A stretch of DNA of 33,464 bases from Candidatus Sumerlaeota bacterium (lineage in GTDB: Bacteria; Sumerlaeota; Sumerlaeia; MWCT01; JAUWMI01), in the NCBI GenBank assembly GCA_030613245.1, contig JAUWMI010000047.1, positions 1 through 33,464 of the forward strand, in the 5' to 3' direction. The position numbers and the translations under genes are program-made. Below are positions 23,894-31,890 of this stretch, piece by piece (the stretch's first letter is position 1; each line of letters opens with the position of its first letter). The notes under the pieces were generated by a model. That model did not search any database, was not told the origin of the DNA, and saw nothing but the letters and a program-made list of their open reading frames with translations.

Positions 23894-25651
23894 ATGGCGA
23901 GAATTATGGGGTTAGACCTAGGGACCACAAACTCTGTCGTAGCGGTGATGGAGAAGAATGGTCCGTTTGTTGTGCCTAATAGTCTGGGTGAGCGTCTGAC
24001 GCCCTCAGTTGTGGGCTTCACCAAGAGTGGCGAGATTCTGGTAGGAAAGAAAGCCAAGCGTGGCGCCATTATGAACGTGGGGAGAACTGTCTTCTCCATT
24101 AAGAGACACATGGGCACAAACTATCGCGCCAAAATAGAGGGCAAGGATTATACCCCCCAGGAAATCTCGGCCATGATCCTGCAAAAGCTCAAACAAGATA
24201 CCGAGGAGTACTTTGGGGAGGAAATTTCACAAGCAGTGATTACTGTGCCGGCTTATTTCACCGACGCGCAACGCCAGGCGACCAAAGACTCAGGGGAAAT
24301 CGCGGGCCTGAAAGTACGCCGCATCATTGACGAGCCCACAGCTGCGGCCCTGGCCTATGGCCTGGATAGGGAAGAAGATCAGGTGCTGATGATATATGAC
24401 CTGGGCGGTGGTACGTTTGACGTATCTATCATTGAGGTCATCTCGGGCGTCTTTCAAGTCCTGGCCATCCAGGGCAATACGCACCTGGGCGGCGATGATT
24501 TTGACAAACGCGTTGTTGAACACCTGTGTGATGAGTTCAAGAAGCAGCATAACATTGACCTCACCGAGGATCCCATTGCAATGCAGCGGCTAAAGGAGGC
24601 GGCTGAGGAAGCAAAAATTGAGCTATCAGAACTCAAAGAAACTCACGTCATTGTGGAAGCTATCACAATGACCGACAAGGGACCGCTAACGCTTGATACA
24701 ACACTTACACGCAAGAAGTTCGAATCGTTGATTGAGGATCTGGTCAAACAAACTATTCCCCCAATTGAACAGGCTATTGAAGACGCTGATCTGACGGCCG
24801 AAAAGATCAATACGATCCTGCTTGTCGGAGGAAGCACCAGGATTCCTATGGTTCAGCAGTTGGTGAAAGAGATCATGAAGAAGCAGCTCCATCGGGATAT
24901 TTCCCCAGAGGAAGTTGTGTCAATGGGTGCCGCAGTGCAAACGCTCGTTCTGGCCCCGATCGAGGGCGAGATTGAAGATACCCTTGCCACGCGCTATGGC
25001 AGGGAAAAGCCGGTCATCATTCATATGACTCCCTTTTCCCTTGGCGTGGGCCTGATCAATGACCAGTATGGCGTCATCATTGAGCGTAACTCAACCTATC
25101 CCACCGAGGCGAAGGATATTTTTACCACCACGCGAGATTTCCAGGAGGCAATCTCCTTCCCGATCTATGAGGGTGAAGAGGCTATTGCCTCAGAGAACAC
25201 CTTCCTCGACCTGCTGCGCATTGAAGGAATCACGCCAGCACCACGCGGGGTGCCGCGAATTGAAGTGACATTTAAACTAAATCCCGATCGGATTTTGGAA
25301 GCCCGGGCGGAAGACCTTGCGACGGGTGCGGAAAAACGCATAACGATCGCTGCTACGGATACCCGTCTAAATGAGACCGAAAAGGCTCGCATGATTAAGG
25401 AAGCAAAGGAGCGCGTGACCAAGCTGCTGCGCGCCAAAATTAAAGAGACCCGCGGCGATGAGATGCGCAGCGTCATTGAGCGAGCAGAAAAGGCGATTTC
25501 CGCTGCCGCAAGCCATCCGTTGGCCAACGACCTCAGAAGCAAGACGGGAGAACTACAAAAAGTGATCCAAGCGGGCGACCAGGCCAAAGCGGATGAGCTC
25601 TTGGATGAGCTGATTCGCATGCTTGCCGAAGTCGAAGCAGCCGCTAGCTAA
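23894..25651 (+). CDS. dnaK: DnaK-like Hsp70 chaperone with altered interdomain linker
   Basis: A 585-aa Hsp70. The ATPase domain is complete: MGLDLGTTNSVVAVME (residues 5-20), Lys70 in FSIKRH, ITVPAYFTDAQRQATKDSG, RIIDEPTAAALAYG, DLGGGTFDVSI (169-179), NTHLGGDDFD and LLVGGSTRIPMVQ. The substrate domain keeps TPFSLGVG, GITPAPRGVPRIEVTF and LEARAEDLATG. The segment joining them (residues 354-378, ending YGREKPVIIHM) is about 13 residues longer than the usual TGDVKDVLLLDV linker and lacks its hydrophobic LLL core. The lid is short and ends ELIRMLAEVEAAAS without the long disordered tail of canonical DnaK (about 640 aa). GGAG precedes the ATG by about 14 nt. It may be a specialised paralogue serving the neighbouring TPR proteins. 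Confidence 0.96.
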   Translation: MARIMGLDLGTTNSVVAVMEKNGPFVVPNSLGERLTPSVVGFTKSGEILVGKKAKRGAIMNVGRTVFSIKRHMGTNYRAKIEGKDYTPQEISAMILQKLKQDTEEYFGEEISQAVITVPAYFTDAQRQATKDSGEIAGLKVRRIIDEPTAAALAYGLDREEDQVLMIYDLGGGTFDVSIIEVISGVFQVLAIQGNTHLGGDDFDKRVVEHLCDEFKKQHNIDLTEDPIAMQRLKEAAEEAKIELSELKETHVIVEAITMTDKGPLTLDTTLTRKKFESLIEDLVKQTIPPIEQAIEDADLTAEKINTILLVGGSTRIPMVQQLVKEIMKKQLHRDISPEEVVSMGAAVQTLVLAPIEGEIEDTLATRYGREKPVIIHMTPFSLGVGLINDQYGVIIERNSTYPTEAKDIFTTTRDFQEAISFPIYEGEEAIASENTFLDLLRIEGITPAPRGVPRIEVTFKLNPDRILEARAEDLATGAEKRITIAATDTRLNETEKARMIKEAKERVTKLLRAKIKETRGDEMRSVIERAEKAISAAASHPLANDLRSKTGELQKVIQAGDQAKADELLDELIRMLAEVEAAAS

Positions 25652-25709
25652 TGTTTCCTGCCAGCCCTCATCTGGCTCCAACATCGAACCGCTGATAGGG
25701 CCCCAGCGA

Positions 25710-27383
25710 ATGATCTGTCCTTTTTGCAATACCCAGAATCGTGACGATCAGGACACTTGCTACCATTGTAGTAAAGATCTGGCCATGTTGCGTCTGATCG
25801 TCAACAAGGCCAAACATCACTATAACCTCGCGCTGGAACACGCTGAACGGAATCGCTATTATGAAGCCATCACCGAGCTTCAAAACGCACTCGATCTGGA
25901 TAAGAGCTACGTTGATGCCCGCGTCGTACTAGGCACGATCTACGCCAAGCAAAACAATCTTGACAAAGCGGCCGCAGAATGGGAAGCCGCCCTGGCAACT
26001 GATAGTCACTTCTATAAAGCCCACCAGTACCTGCTCAAGGCCCAGAAAATGGGCGAAGTTCTCCCCGTGTTCAAGTGGGTCAAAATCCTTGGGGCGACTC
26101 TGGTCATAACTATCCTGCTGGTTATCACCGTTTTTATTTATTATAATCGCCCCCACCCAAATGAGGCATTGCTGCGCGATGCGTGGTCTTATTATCAAGG
26201 GAATAATTATCGCCAAGCATTGACGGCTCTCGACCAAATTCAGGAAAAGGCTTCTGACCAGAACCTTATCCTGTCAGCAACGATTTTACGAGGCGAAATT
26301 ACCACAATCCTGCGCACTCAAATCGCCACCGTGAAGAGTCTCCTCACCAACCAGGATTACCTAGGGGCTATTGAAGCCGCGCAGAGCTTACAGAAGGTTA
26401 ATCCTGACGACGAGACTTCAGTACTTCTTGCTGATATGCTTGAGCAGGCAAAGGCCAGCGCCGTCCAGAAAATTGAACAGCTGATCCAGCAATACGAGAA
26501 AAGCGGGACTGGCTACGATGAGCTGATGACCCAAAGCCAGAAGATTATTGCGCTTCTTGGCGATAGCCGTGATGCCCAGTTGCTGAGTACAGGGATCGCA
26601 CAGGTTGAAGAGCAACGGCTCAAACGCGCTTTTGAGAAACTGCAAAAGGAGTATAAACGAACGCGTGACACAAAGACCGCGCTTGCCGCGGCCCAGGAAC
26701 TTCTCGATGTAAATCCCGGGGCTTCCTTGCGTGATCAGATTCAGAGCTTCATGGATAGCGCCCACATGAGTAGCGTCGAATACCTGCTGGGAACCGCTAA
26801 ACGCCAGGTCGAGCAACGTGCCTTTGATAAAGCCAGGGCCACGCTTGATCGCATCCTGCAGTCTCGCAACATTTCCAAAGCCCTACGCGATGAGCTGGCT
26901 ACCGTGAAAGCTATGTATGATAGTGAACAGGCTGATGATCTGATCAAACGCCTGAAGGCTTTGAATGCAAAAAAGGAGTATGCCCAGGTTATCAAACTCG
27001 CTACCGAGGCGAGCCAATTTAACTTGACTGCCGAGGACCGCAAGGTCATTGACCGCGAGACCGCGTTAGCCAGGCGGCGCTATGCTATTGAGACATACAA
27101 GTGGATGCTTGCTCGAGATCCGAAATTTGAAGAATGTCGTATCAGTGTGGAAGAGGCACAAAAAACCGTTGATAATCGCCAGATCGTTCTCGACTATCTC
27201 CCCAGGAAAGCCTATGGCTATGCGTTTGATGAAGTGACCTTCTATATCGGCTCAGCATTTATGAGGCTGGGCCAGCACGAGAAGGGAAAGGAATTCTTCC
27301 GCAAACTGCACTCCGAATACTCCTCAAGTTCGTACAACAAGGACGCCCAGTTTGTCCTGAAGAAATTCAAGACCAGCCTCTAG
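25710..27383 (+). CDS. Membrane-anchored zinc-ribbon TPR protein
   Basis: A 557-aa protein. Residues 3-20 form a zinc ribbon CPFC-x3-NRD-x4-CYHC with the same spacing and NRD as the protein at 12617. Residues 35-115 hold two TPR units (YYEAITELQNALDLDKSY and LDKAAAEWEAALATDS). A single transmembrane helix, ILGATLVITILLVITVFIYY, spans residues 126-145. The remaining 400 residues are helical repeats, TPR-like or coiled (NNYRQALTALDQIQEK, DYLGAIEAAQSLQKVNPDDE, HEKGKEFFRKLHSEY). With the zinc ribbon in the cytoplasm the C-terminal repeats would be periplasmic. I chose the ATG at 25710 (AGGG 10 nt upstream), which begins the zinc ribbon; the frame opens at 25623 inside dnaK, but that part is not conserved-looking. 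It is the last gene of the chaperone cluster, 58 bp after dnaK. Confidence 0.88.
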   Translation: MICPFCNTQNRDDQDTCYHCSKDLAMLRLIVNKAKHHYNLALEHAERNRYYEAITELQNALDLDKSYVDARVVLGTIYAKQNNLDKAAAEWEAALATDSHFYKAHQYLLKAQKMGEVLPVFKWVKILGATLVITILLVITVFIYYNRPHPNEALLRDAWSYYQGNNYRQALTALDQIQEKASDQNLILSATILRGEITTILRTQIATVKSLLTNQDYLGAIEAAQSLQKVNPDDETSVLLADMLEQAKASAVQKIEQLIQQYEKSGTGYDELMTQSQKIIALLGDSRDAQLLSTGIAQVEEQRLKRAFEKLQKEYKRTRDTKTALAAAQELLDVNPGASLRDQIQSFMDSAHMSSVEYLLGTAKRQVEQRAFDKARATLDRILQSRNISKALRDELATVKAMYDSEQADDLIKRLKALNAKKEYAQVIKLATEASQFNLTAEDRKVIDRETALARRRYAIETYKWMLARDPKFEECRISVEEAQKTVDNRQIVLDYLPRKAYGYAFDEVTFYIGSAFMRLGQHEKGKEFFRKLHSEYSSSSYNKDAQFVLKKFKTSL

Positions 27384-27636
27384 AGATTTGAACTAACCGC
27401 TGCCACACCATCATAAGTCTCTTTATCATACAAGTTGGCAAAATAATACTTGAGGCATTGAGTAATCCTAGTGTTTTTAGGTATGGACAACAAATTCTAT
27501 CTTCGGCGTATGTTCGCCTTTCTCTCAACGGCTTGCTTATGAAAATATCTTAGCTGCATTAATTTGCACGTGAGCCTCCGAGATTCCCAATCCCTTCTAC
27601 TTGTGGCTAAAAATCCTTCAAGTATCCGTTCACACT

Positions 27637-27659
27637 TCCTCTCCCCTGGGGGGAGAGGA
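27637..27659. repeat. Pyrimidine/purine-arm hairpin repeat
   Basis: TCCTCTCCCC-TGG-GGGGAGAGGA, a perfect 10-bp inverted repeat, followed by ATCAAGGTGAGGGGGATT. From memory, elements of this 'CTCTCCCC...GGGGAGAGG...GTGAGGGG' form are common dispersed repeats in environmental bacterial genomes. It is the only copy seen in this window. Confidence 0.6.
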
Positions 27660-27847
27660 TCAAGGTGAGGGGGATTGTCGCTCTTCTTAAATGCTCACTG
27701 CTTTGACAAAGAGCCGATCATAATTTCATGCCGATGTAGTTTCTACGGTTTACTTTGGCGCTGGGGCTGGCCGGCAGATAAGTTCTGCCAGTTATAGGCT
27801 AACAGTATCAAGAGATTTTCGCTCCTCTGCAAACATCTGGTTTTCCC

Positions 27848-27875
27848 TTGACAGGTGCGGCTAAAGCTCTATATT
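27848..27875 (+). promoter_or_regulatory. Promoter of the tRNA-Thr/tRNA-Tyr transcript
   Basis: A perfect TTGACA (27848-27853), a 16-nt spacer and TATATT (27870-27875, 5 of 6 matches). It lies about 48 bp upstream of tRNA-Thr, the expected distance for a tRNA promoter. Confidence 0.75.
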
Positions 27876-27923
27876 CATCAATGCTTTAAGGTAAGGGGGA
27901 TTGTTGGGGAAAAGTTATTTCGA

Positions 27924-27998
27924 GCTGGTGTAGCTCAACGGTAGAGCAGCCGCCTTGTAAGCGGCTGGTTGGGGGTTCGATTCCCTTCACCAGCTCCA
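27924..27998 (+). tRNA. tRNA-Thr (anticodon TGT)
   Basis: A full cloverleaf can be drawn: acceptor GCTGGTG pairs with CACCAGC, the D-arm is GCTC..GAGC, the anticodon stem GCCGC/GCGGC encloses the loop CTTGTAA with anticodon TGT, and the T-loop is TTCGATT. Discriminator T and a genomically encoded CCA end the gene. It is followed after 37 nt by tRNA-Tyr. Confidence 0.96.
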
Positions 27999-28035
27999 TT
28001 TATTCTTCCTCCCGGTAAGCATCTTATCACGTTAC

Positions 28036-28121
28036 GGAGGGGTTCCCGAGTGGCTAAAGGGAACAGACTGTAAATCTGTCGCCGGACGGCTTCGGAGGTT
28101 CGAATCCTCCCCCCTCCACCA
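28036..28121 (+). tRNA. tRNA-Tyr (anticodon GTA)
   Basis: A class II tRNA with a long variable arm. Acceptor GGAGGGG pairs with CCCCTCC, the anticodon stem ACAGA/TCTGT encloses CTGTAAA (anticodon GTA), the T-arm is GGAGG-TTCGAAT-CCTCC, discriminator A, and CCA is encoded. It probably shares a transcript with tRNA-Thr; the order Thr(TGT)-Tyr(GTA) is the same as the start of the E. coli thrU-tyrU-glyT-thrT-tufB cluster. Confidence 0.97.
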
Positions 28122-28427
28122 TTCTTTAAAATAGCGCTCTTCTCTAGTTCTGATGCGGGTTTGCAGACAATGTCAAAAATGCGATCTCTTGGTTTGCACT
28201 TGGTTTCCACCCGGCTAAGAATGGCCTCAAAATTGCACTGAAATTGCATTGCTGACGGAGGGGAAGTTCATCACTTCCCCTCTCTTTTTGCCTGGCATAG
28301 CCGCCGGGGAGTCTGCAAAATGTCAAGATCCGATTGGTCGCCCATTCTCTCAGGCAAGCAGTTTTGCATAACTTATTGGAGTTAATCGACAGCAGTAAGA
28401 TCCTATACCGTATTCGACAACAAGAAG
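28122..28427. other. Intergenic region after the tRNA genes
   Basis: About 300 bp. The only recognised element is the terminator at 28258-28289. Two loosely similar stretches (near 28170-28200 and 28311-28340, both with AATGTCAA followed by GATC) flank that terminator. Minus-strand reading frames across this stretch and the tRNAs are artefacts. Confidence 0.45.
28258..28289 (+). terminator. Intrinsic terminator downstream of the tRNA genes
   Basis: GAGGGGAAGT and ACTTCCCCTC form a perfect 10-bp stem with loop TCATC-like sequence, followed by TCTTTTT. It is correctly oriented to end the tRNA transcript about 135 bp after tRNA-Tyr. Confidence 0.8.
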
Positions 28428-31421
28428 CTACTTCTTCTTTTGAATTTTCAGTCTTGCCTTTACTGGCTTATTCTCCTCGTCAGCTGCCTGGATATTCGTT
28501 AACACCCCAAAGCCACGTCGGCCACGGATCTTCTTTCCAGATGCTTCAAACACCAGATCCATAATCTGCGCATCGCCAGCAGCTATTAGCTCTCCGCTTA
28601 TGGATACCAGAATTACTCTGACCTCATGACCTACCTTATTGAAGTCCACATGAAAGCCTTCAAGGCCCTCGGGAAGTTTAATGGCTCGTAAATTCAATCC
28701 CTCAGGAATATGGGAGATTGTGAAAAATAGCCCTGTAAGGAGCTCTTTGTTGCTCAACTCAATAGGAATGCTCAGGGCATTTTCCGCGCTTTCGATGATT
28801 GATGCTTCTGTCTCGCTTGCTTCTTGATCCTCACGTTCTTCCTTCGCTATGCCAACTAATTCAGATGCACATACACATTCTGTCCTACCTAATATACAAT
28901 CAATCAGTGTCAAGACGTCAAAAAGGTCAACATCACTGTCATCATCCATGTTTCCGGCCCACTGCTCGCAAGGCGTTGGCGGTGGTGGTTTAGAAAGAAC
29001 GATATTAATCTGACGCAAGATGTCAAAGAGGTCGCAATCATCATCACCATCCAGGTCTCCCTTTGTACCTATCTTAAATAATCCGTCAAACGGAATAACT
29101 GGGATGGAATTGGCGTATTCATCTATCGCAATATAGTTAGAAAGCTGCATATCAACGTCTGTACAAACCGTTGCAGTGGAATCAACGTCATAATACAATG
29201 TGCAAATCGGCCCTGTTCCCGGTTCTATCAATGCTGGTACAGGGTCGCCTACAATCACCACTGAAACGCTGATGCCGTCATCAGTGGCCCATACTGAAAA
29301 ATCCTGTGTCCGAGAAGTTATGTTCGCGTCGACAGCAGTGAGCCAGTTAGGTATGTCAGTTAATGTGAATTCCACCTCGGCTACATCCACAGTATTTTCC
29401 AGGCTAATTTGTACTGGTTGGTCTATTGAGCCCGGTGCTCCCCATGCATCTTCAACTATTAAGCTAACCGGCAAAGGTGTAGGAGTAGAAGTTGGTGTAG
29501 GCGTTGGTGTAGAGGTGGGTGTAGGAGTCGGCGTGGGCGTTGGAGTAGGTGTTGGGGTCAGCGTTGGTGTGGGCGTAGGACTGCTCAGAGCAAAATCCAG
29601 AGTTGTCACAGTTCCTGCAGTAATGTTGAAGTTTTTCGCCTGGTCAAGAAATCCTGCTGAAGAAGTAGTTGCAGTGTAATTAGATCCCGGATTGAGTTGG
29701 AGAAATGCGTAGAAGCCAGTTCCGTCTGTGTTACTTGTTCCTGTTACTCCGTTCGAAAGAGTGACGGTAATCCCATCAAGCGCCGAGCCATCGCCTGTCA
29801 CAGTTCCGCGCAAAATACCGAATGTCGGAGTGTCAAGCCATGAAGCGCCCGGGACAGGGCGGCGTTGGGTATAACAATCTGCACGCATTGTATACCAGAA
29901 ATCATCTGCCGGATCCCCATCTCTATTGGTCATGTGATAGACATAGATATTGGTTCCATCAATGCCCGGTAAATCGAGCCCGTATAGTATCTGTGTAATG
30001 CTATTGTGAATGCTATTTAGGTAAACGCCCGGCCCATTAATGGCGTGGCGTCCCGCCTTAGAGGAAGCCAGCAGTTGAGCCCAGTCGCGATAATCAGCTG
30101 CCTGCGAGGAAACATGTTCTCGTTTATAATTCATCAATACGTTTATATCCAGAATACCTTCCGACATAAACCCGACCCAATCCTGAAAGATGCTTGCATA
30201 GGCAGAGCTTTGCGTGAAATCCGCAGGACAACTGCCCCATTGAATGGTTGCTGCAGACATCTTGCAATCCCAGTCAATCGCCTTAACCGCTGCATATGCT
30301 TTCCGCCCTAAGTGACGTATCTGATCACGGCGGAAGTCGCTAAAATCGGGATCGTTGGTCGCGGGTTGTCCAGTCTTTCCATATAAGGCGTTAAAACGTG
30401 CAATTGCCGTTGGATTGTAACCCCATTGTGTTCCCGGATACCGGAAATAGTCAAAATGAATACCATCAACATCATAATTCTGAACGATTTCTGTCACAAC
30501 ATCAATCAGATAATCCAAAACCTCGGGATGACCGGGATCAATGTATTGAGATCCATCCGAGGTGACACCCGTATTGGTTTGGCCTTGCCATTCAGGATGT
30601 TCGCTCAGCACGTGGTCGAGCGGCGGAGTGCCCAGTGAATCTTTCCACACACGGTAAGGAACTATCCAAGCGTGAACTTCAATATACTGTTTGCCACCAG
30701 AGGTGTCGTGCGCCTTGGTAATTATGTCGGCGAGGGGGTCTGTATAACCCGGTGCAATGTTAGACGCGAAAGGCTCTGTTGCACTGATGTAATACGCATC
30801 GCCTACTTTGCGCACCTCGGGAAGGATAGCATTCAGGTAATTTGTGCGCGCTACGGAAATCATATCGTCGGTCTGTGCTTCCGACAAGAACCCAAGACCC
30901 CATGAAAAAATCCACATGCCCTGGTATGCGTCGCCGTAAGTGGTTCCAGTACGGACAAACCGCACTGCATCGGCGATAACCGCTTTCCCGGCCACAGATG
31001 ATAAGTTACTCACCACAACGGAGCCGCCTGATGCAGGAAAACTATACGAGCCAAGAACAACCCACTGCGAACCGCTCGTTGTCTGATCCACATATACTGT
31101 AGATGAGAGACCTCCGGAATGATTAATAGTGAAGTGCGCGTCCGTAGGTCTGTTGATTCCCTGAACATACCACACCGCCACTTCGTACGTCCCTGCCGAC
31201 TCGAAGGTGGGGAACCAGCTGGCACTCGCGGTTGCCGAGCCCGTGACTGTAGCTGTATGCCGATAGTCTGTGACATGATAGCCTGCAAAAGAACCCGTGC
31301 TCCAGCTCCCGGTGATGACGAAATCACCTGATTTGTTGTCTATAATAATCGTTTCTGCCATAGCGCACACGGTAGTCATAATCGCCAGAACACATACAAG
31401 TAACAATTTTTTGTATTCCAT
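28428..31421 (-). CDS. Secreted GHL10 hydrolase-like protein with cohesin-like and dockerin modules
   Basis: A 997-aa modular exported protein. Order: signal peptide (1-22, cleaved after AMA); golvesin-like beta-sandwich (about 24-156, ending AVIADAVRFVR); GHL10/COG1649 TIM barrel (about 163-510, GMWIFSWGLGF and DVDGIHFDYFRYPG at 317-330); a carboxypeptidase-regulatory-like beta domain (536-612, GTVTGDGSALDGITVTLSNG); a Thr-Pro linker (614-651); a cohesin-like domain (about 653-780); a dockerin type I pair (GDLDGDDDCDLFDILRQIN at 788 and GNMDDDSDVDLFDVLTLID at 823); and a second cohesin-like half (about 882-962). GHL10 proteins are predicted polysaccharide or peptidoglycan hydrolases. The start is the ATG at 31421 with AAGGA upstream; a TTG at 31430 adds three residues. 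The basic tail KARLKIQKKK shows no sorting motif. Confidence 0.92.
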   Translation of the reverse strand: MEYKKLLLVCVLAIMTTVCAMAETIIIDNKSGDFVITGSWSTGSFAGYHVTDYRHTATVTGSATASASWFPTFESAGTYEVAVWYVQGINRPTDAHFTINHSGGLSSTVYVDQTTSGSQWVVLGSYSFPASGGSVVVSNLSSVAGKAVIADAVRFVRTGTTYGDAYQGMWIFSWGLGFLSEAQTDDMISVARTNYLNAILPEVRKVGDAYYISATEPFASNIAPGYTDPLADIITKAHDTSGGKQYIEVHAWIVPYRVWKDSLGTPPLDHVLSEHPEWQGQTNTGVTSDGSQYIDPGHPEVLDYLIDVVTEIVQNYDVDGIHFDYFRYPGTQWGYNPTAIARFNALYGKTGQPATNDPDFSDFRRDQIRHLGRKAYAAVKAIDWDCKMSAATIQWGSCPADFTQSSAYASIFQDWVGFMSEGILDINVLMNYKREHVSSQAADYRDWAQLLASSKAGRHAINGPGVYLNSIHNSITQILYGLDLPGIDGTNIYVYHMTNRDGDPADDFWYTMRADCYTQRRPVPGASWLDTPTFGILRGTVTGDGSALDGITVTLSNGVTGTSNTDGTGFYAFLQLNPGSNYTATTSSAGFLDQAKNFNITAGTVTTLDFALSSPTPTPTLTPTPTPTPTPTPTPTSTPTPTPTSTPTPLPVSLIVEDAWGAPGSIDQPVQISLENTVDVAEVEFTLTDIPNWLTAVDANITSRTQDFSVWATDDGISVSVVIVGDPVPALIEPGTGPICTLYYDVDSTATVCTDVDMQLSNYIAIDEYANSIPVIPFDGLFKIGTKGDLDGDDDCDLFDILRQINIVLSKPPPPTPCEQWAGNMDDDSDVDLFDVLTLIDCILGRTECVCASELVGIAKEEREDQEASETEASIIESAENALSIPIELSNKELLTGLFFTISHIPEGLNLRAIKLPEGLEGFHVDFNKVGHEVRVILVSISGELIAAGDAQIMDLVFEASGKKIRGRRGFGVLTNIQAADEENKPVKARLKIQKKK
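29469..29582. repeat. In-frame hexanucleotide repeat encoding the Thr-Pro linker
   Basis: A degenerate 6-bp repeat (GGTGTA/GGCGTT class on the plus strand) of about 19 units inside the secreted GHL10 gene. It encodes (Pro-Thr)n with occasional Ser and Leu, a typical flexible, probably glycosylated linker. Such repeats are prone to length change by slippage. Confidence 0.85.
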
Positions 31422-31441
31422 TCTTCCCAATCCTTTTTATG

Positions 31442-31470
31442 GTAGGGGCAGGTTTCAAACCTGCCCTTAC
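31442..31470. repeat. GTAGGGGC-type dispersed palindrome, copy 4
   Basis: GTAGGGGCAGGTTT-C-AAACCTGCCCTTAC, almost fully self-complementary. It sits 20 bp upstream of the secreted GHL10 protein start. Its centre resembles that of copy 1. Confidence 0.85.
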
Positions 31471-31493
31471 AATCTCTCGCTCAGATGACCTGA

Positions 31494-31727
31494 TGCTCCG
31501 TTGAAAACCTACATATACCTGCATGACAATGGGCGTTTTAGCCCGCCTAAGATTTTATCGCGCCCTTTCAGGGCTTATCGTTGATTGTGTATCAAACCTT
31601 TACCCAGGGCGCCGCCCTGGGACAATGAAATTCTTCCCCATTATACCAGCCCTGTAAGGGCGAAACATATCGAAGATGCGCCTCAGGCGTGTTGGAATTC
31701 GTGCATCTGGAGGTTTTCAACAGAGCA
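31494..31727. mobile_element. MITE-like non-coding element with 17-bp terminal inverted repeats
   Basis: The left end TGCTCCGTTGAAAACCT (31494-31510) and the right end AGGTTTTCAACAGAGCA (31711-31727) are inverted repeats matching at 16 of 17 positions. The 200-bp interior codes for nothing and contains four G/C hairpins: GGGC-GTTTTA-GCCC (31531), GCCCT-TTC-AGGGC (31562), CCCAGGGC-GCC-GCCCTGGG (31603) and GCCCT-GTA-AGGGC (31649). This is the architecture of a miniature inverted-repeat transposable element or a REP cluster moved in trans. No target-site duplication is obvious at the ends. No transposase is in the window. Confidence 0.65.
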
Positions 31728-31890
31728 ATAGTGTATCTTAGTTCTTACACAAGTTTTCTGGCGAGATTTGAACCCAAATTTTGCATTTGAGTTTAAAAAA
31801 AGTGACAAGATAATGATGCAAAATACAGAAAACCCTTGCTTAAAAAGCAGGAGGCTTTATCTGAAAAGAAGCATAAAAAAATGAGCTATT

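Larger units (their letters stand above)
27384..27923. other. Intergenic region of about 540 bp before the tRNA genes
   Basis: No convincing ORF. It contains a perfect 10-bp hairpin at 27637-27659 (separate entry) and a strong promoter at 27848-27875 for the tRNAs. No T-rich intrinsic terminator follows the chaperone cluster. Confidence 0.5.

Noticed and set aside
27637-27659. Intrinsic terminator of the chaperone cluster
   Set aside because: The stem is strong, but it lies about 250 bp downstream of the last stop and is not followed by a T-run on either strand.
27935-28249. A 104-codon minus-strand ORF across both tRNA genes
   Set aside because: It is the antisense of two tRNAs; its GRIRTSE and GEGNRTPN stretches are the well-known false proteins produced from tRNA genes.
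29200-29679. A Gly/Val-rich plus-strand protein (VGVGVGVEVG)
   Set aside because: It is the antisense of the Thr-Pro linker of the secreted GHL10 gene.
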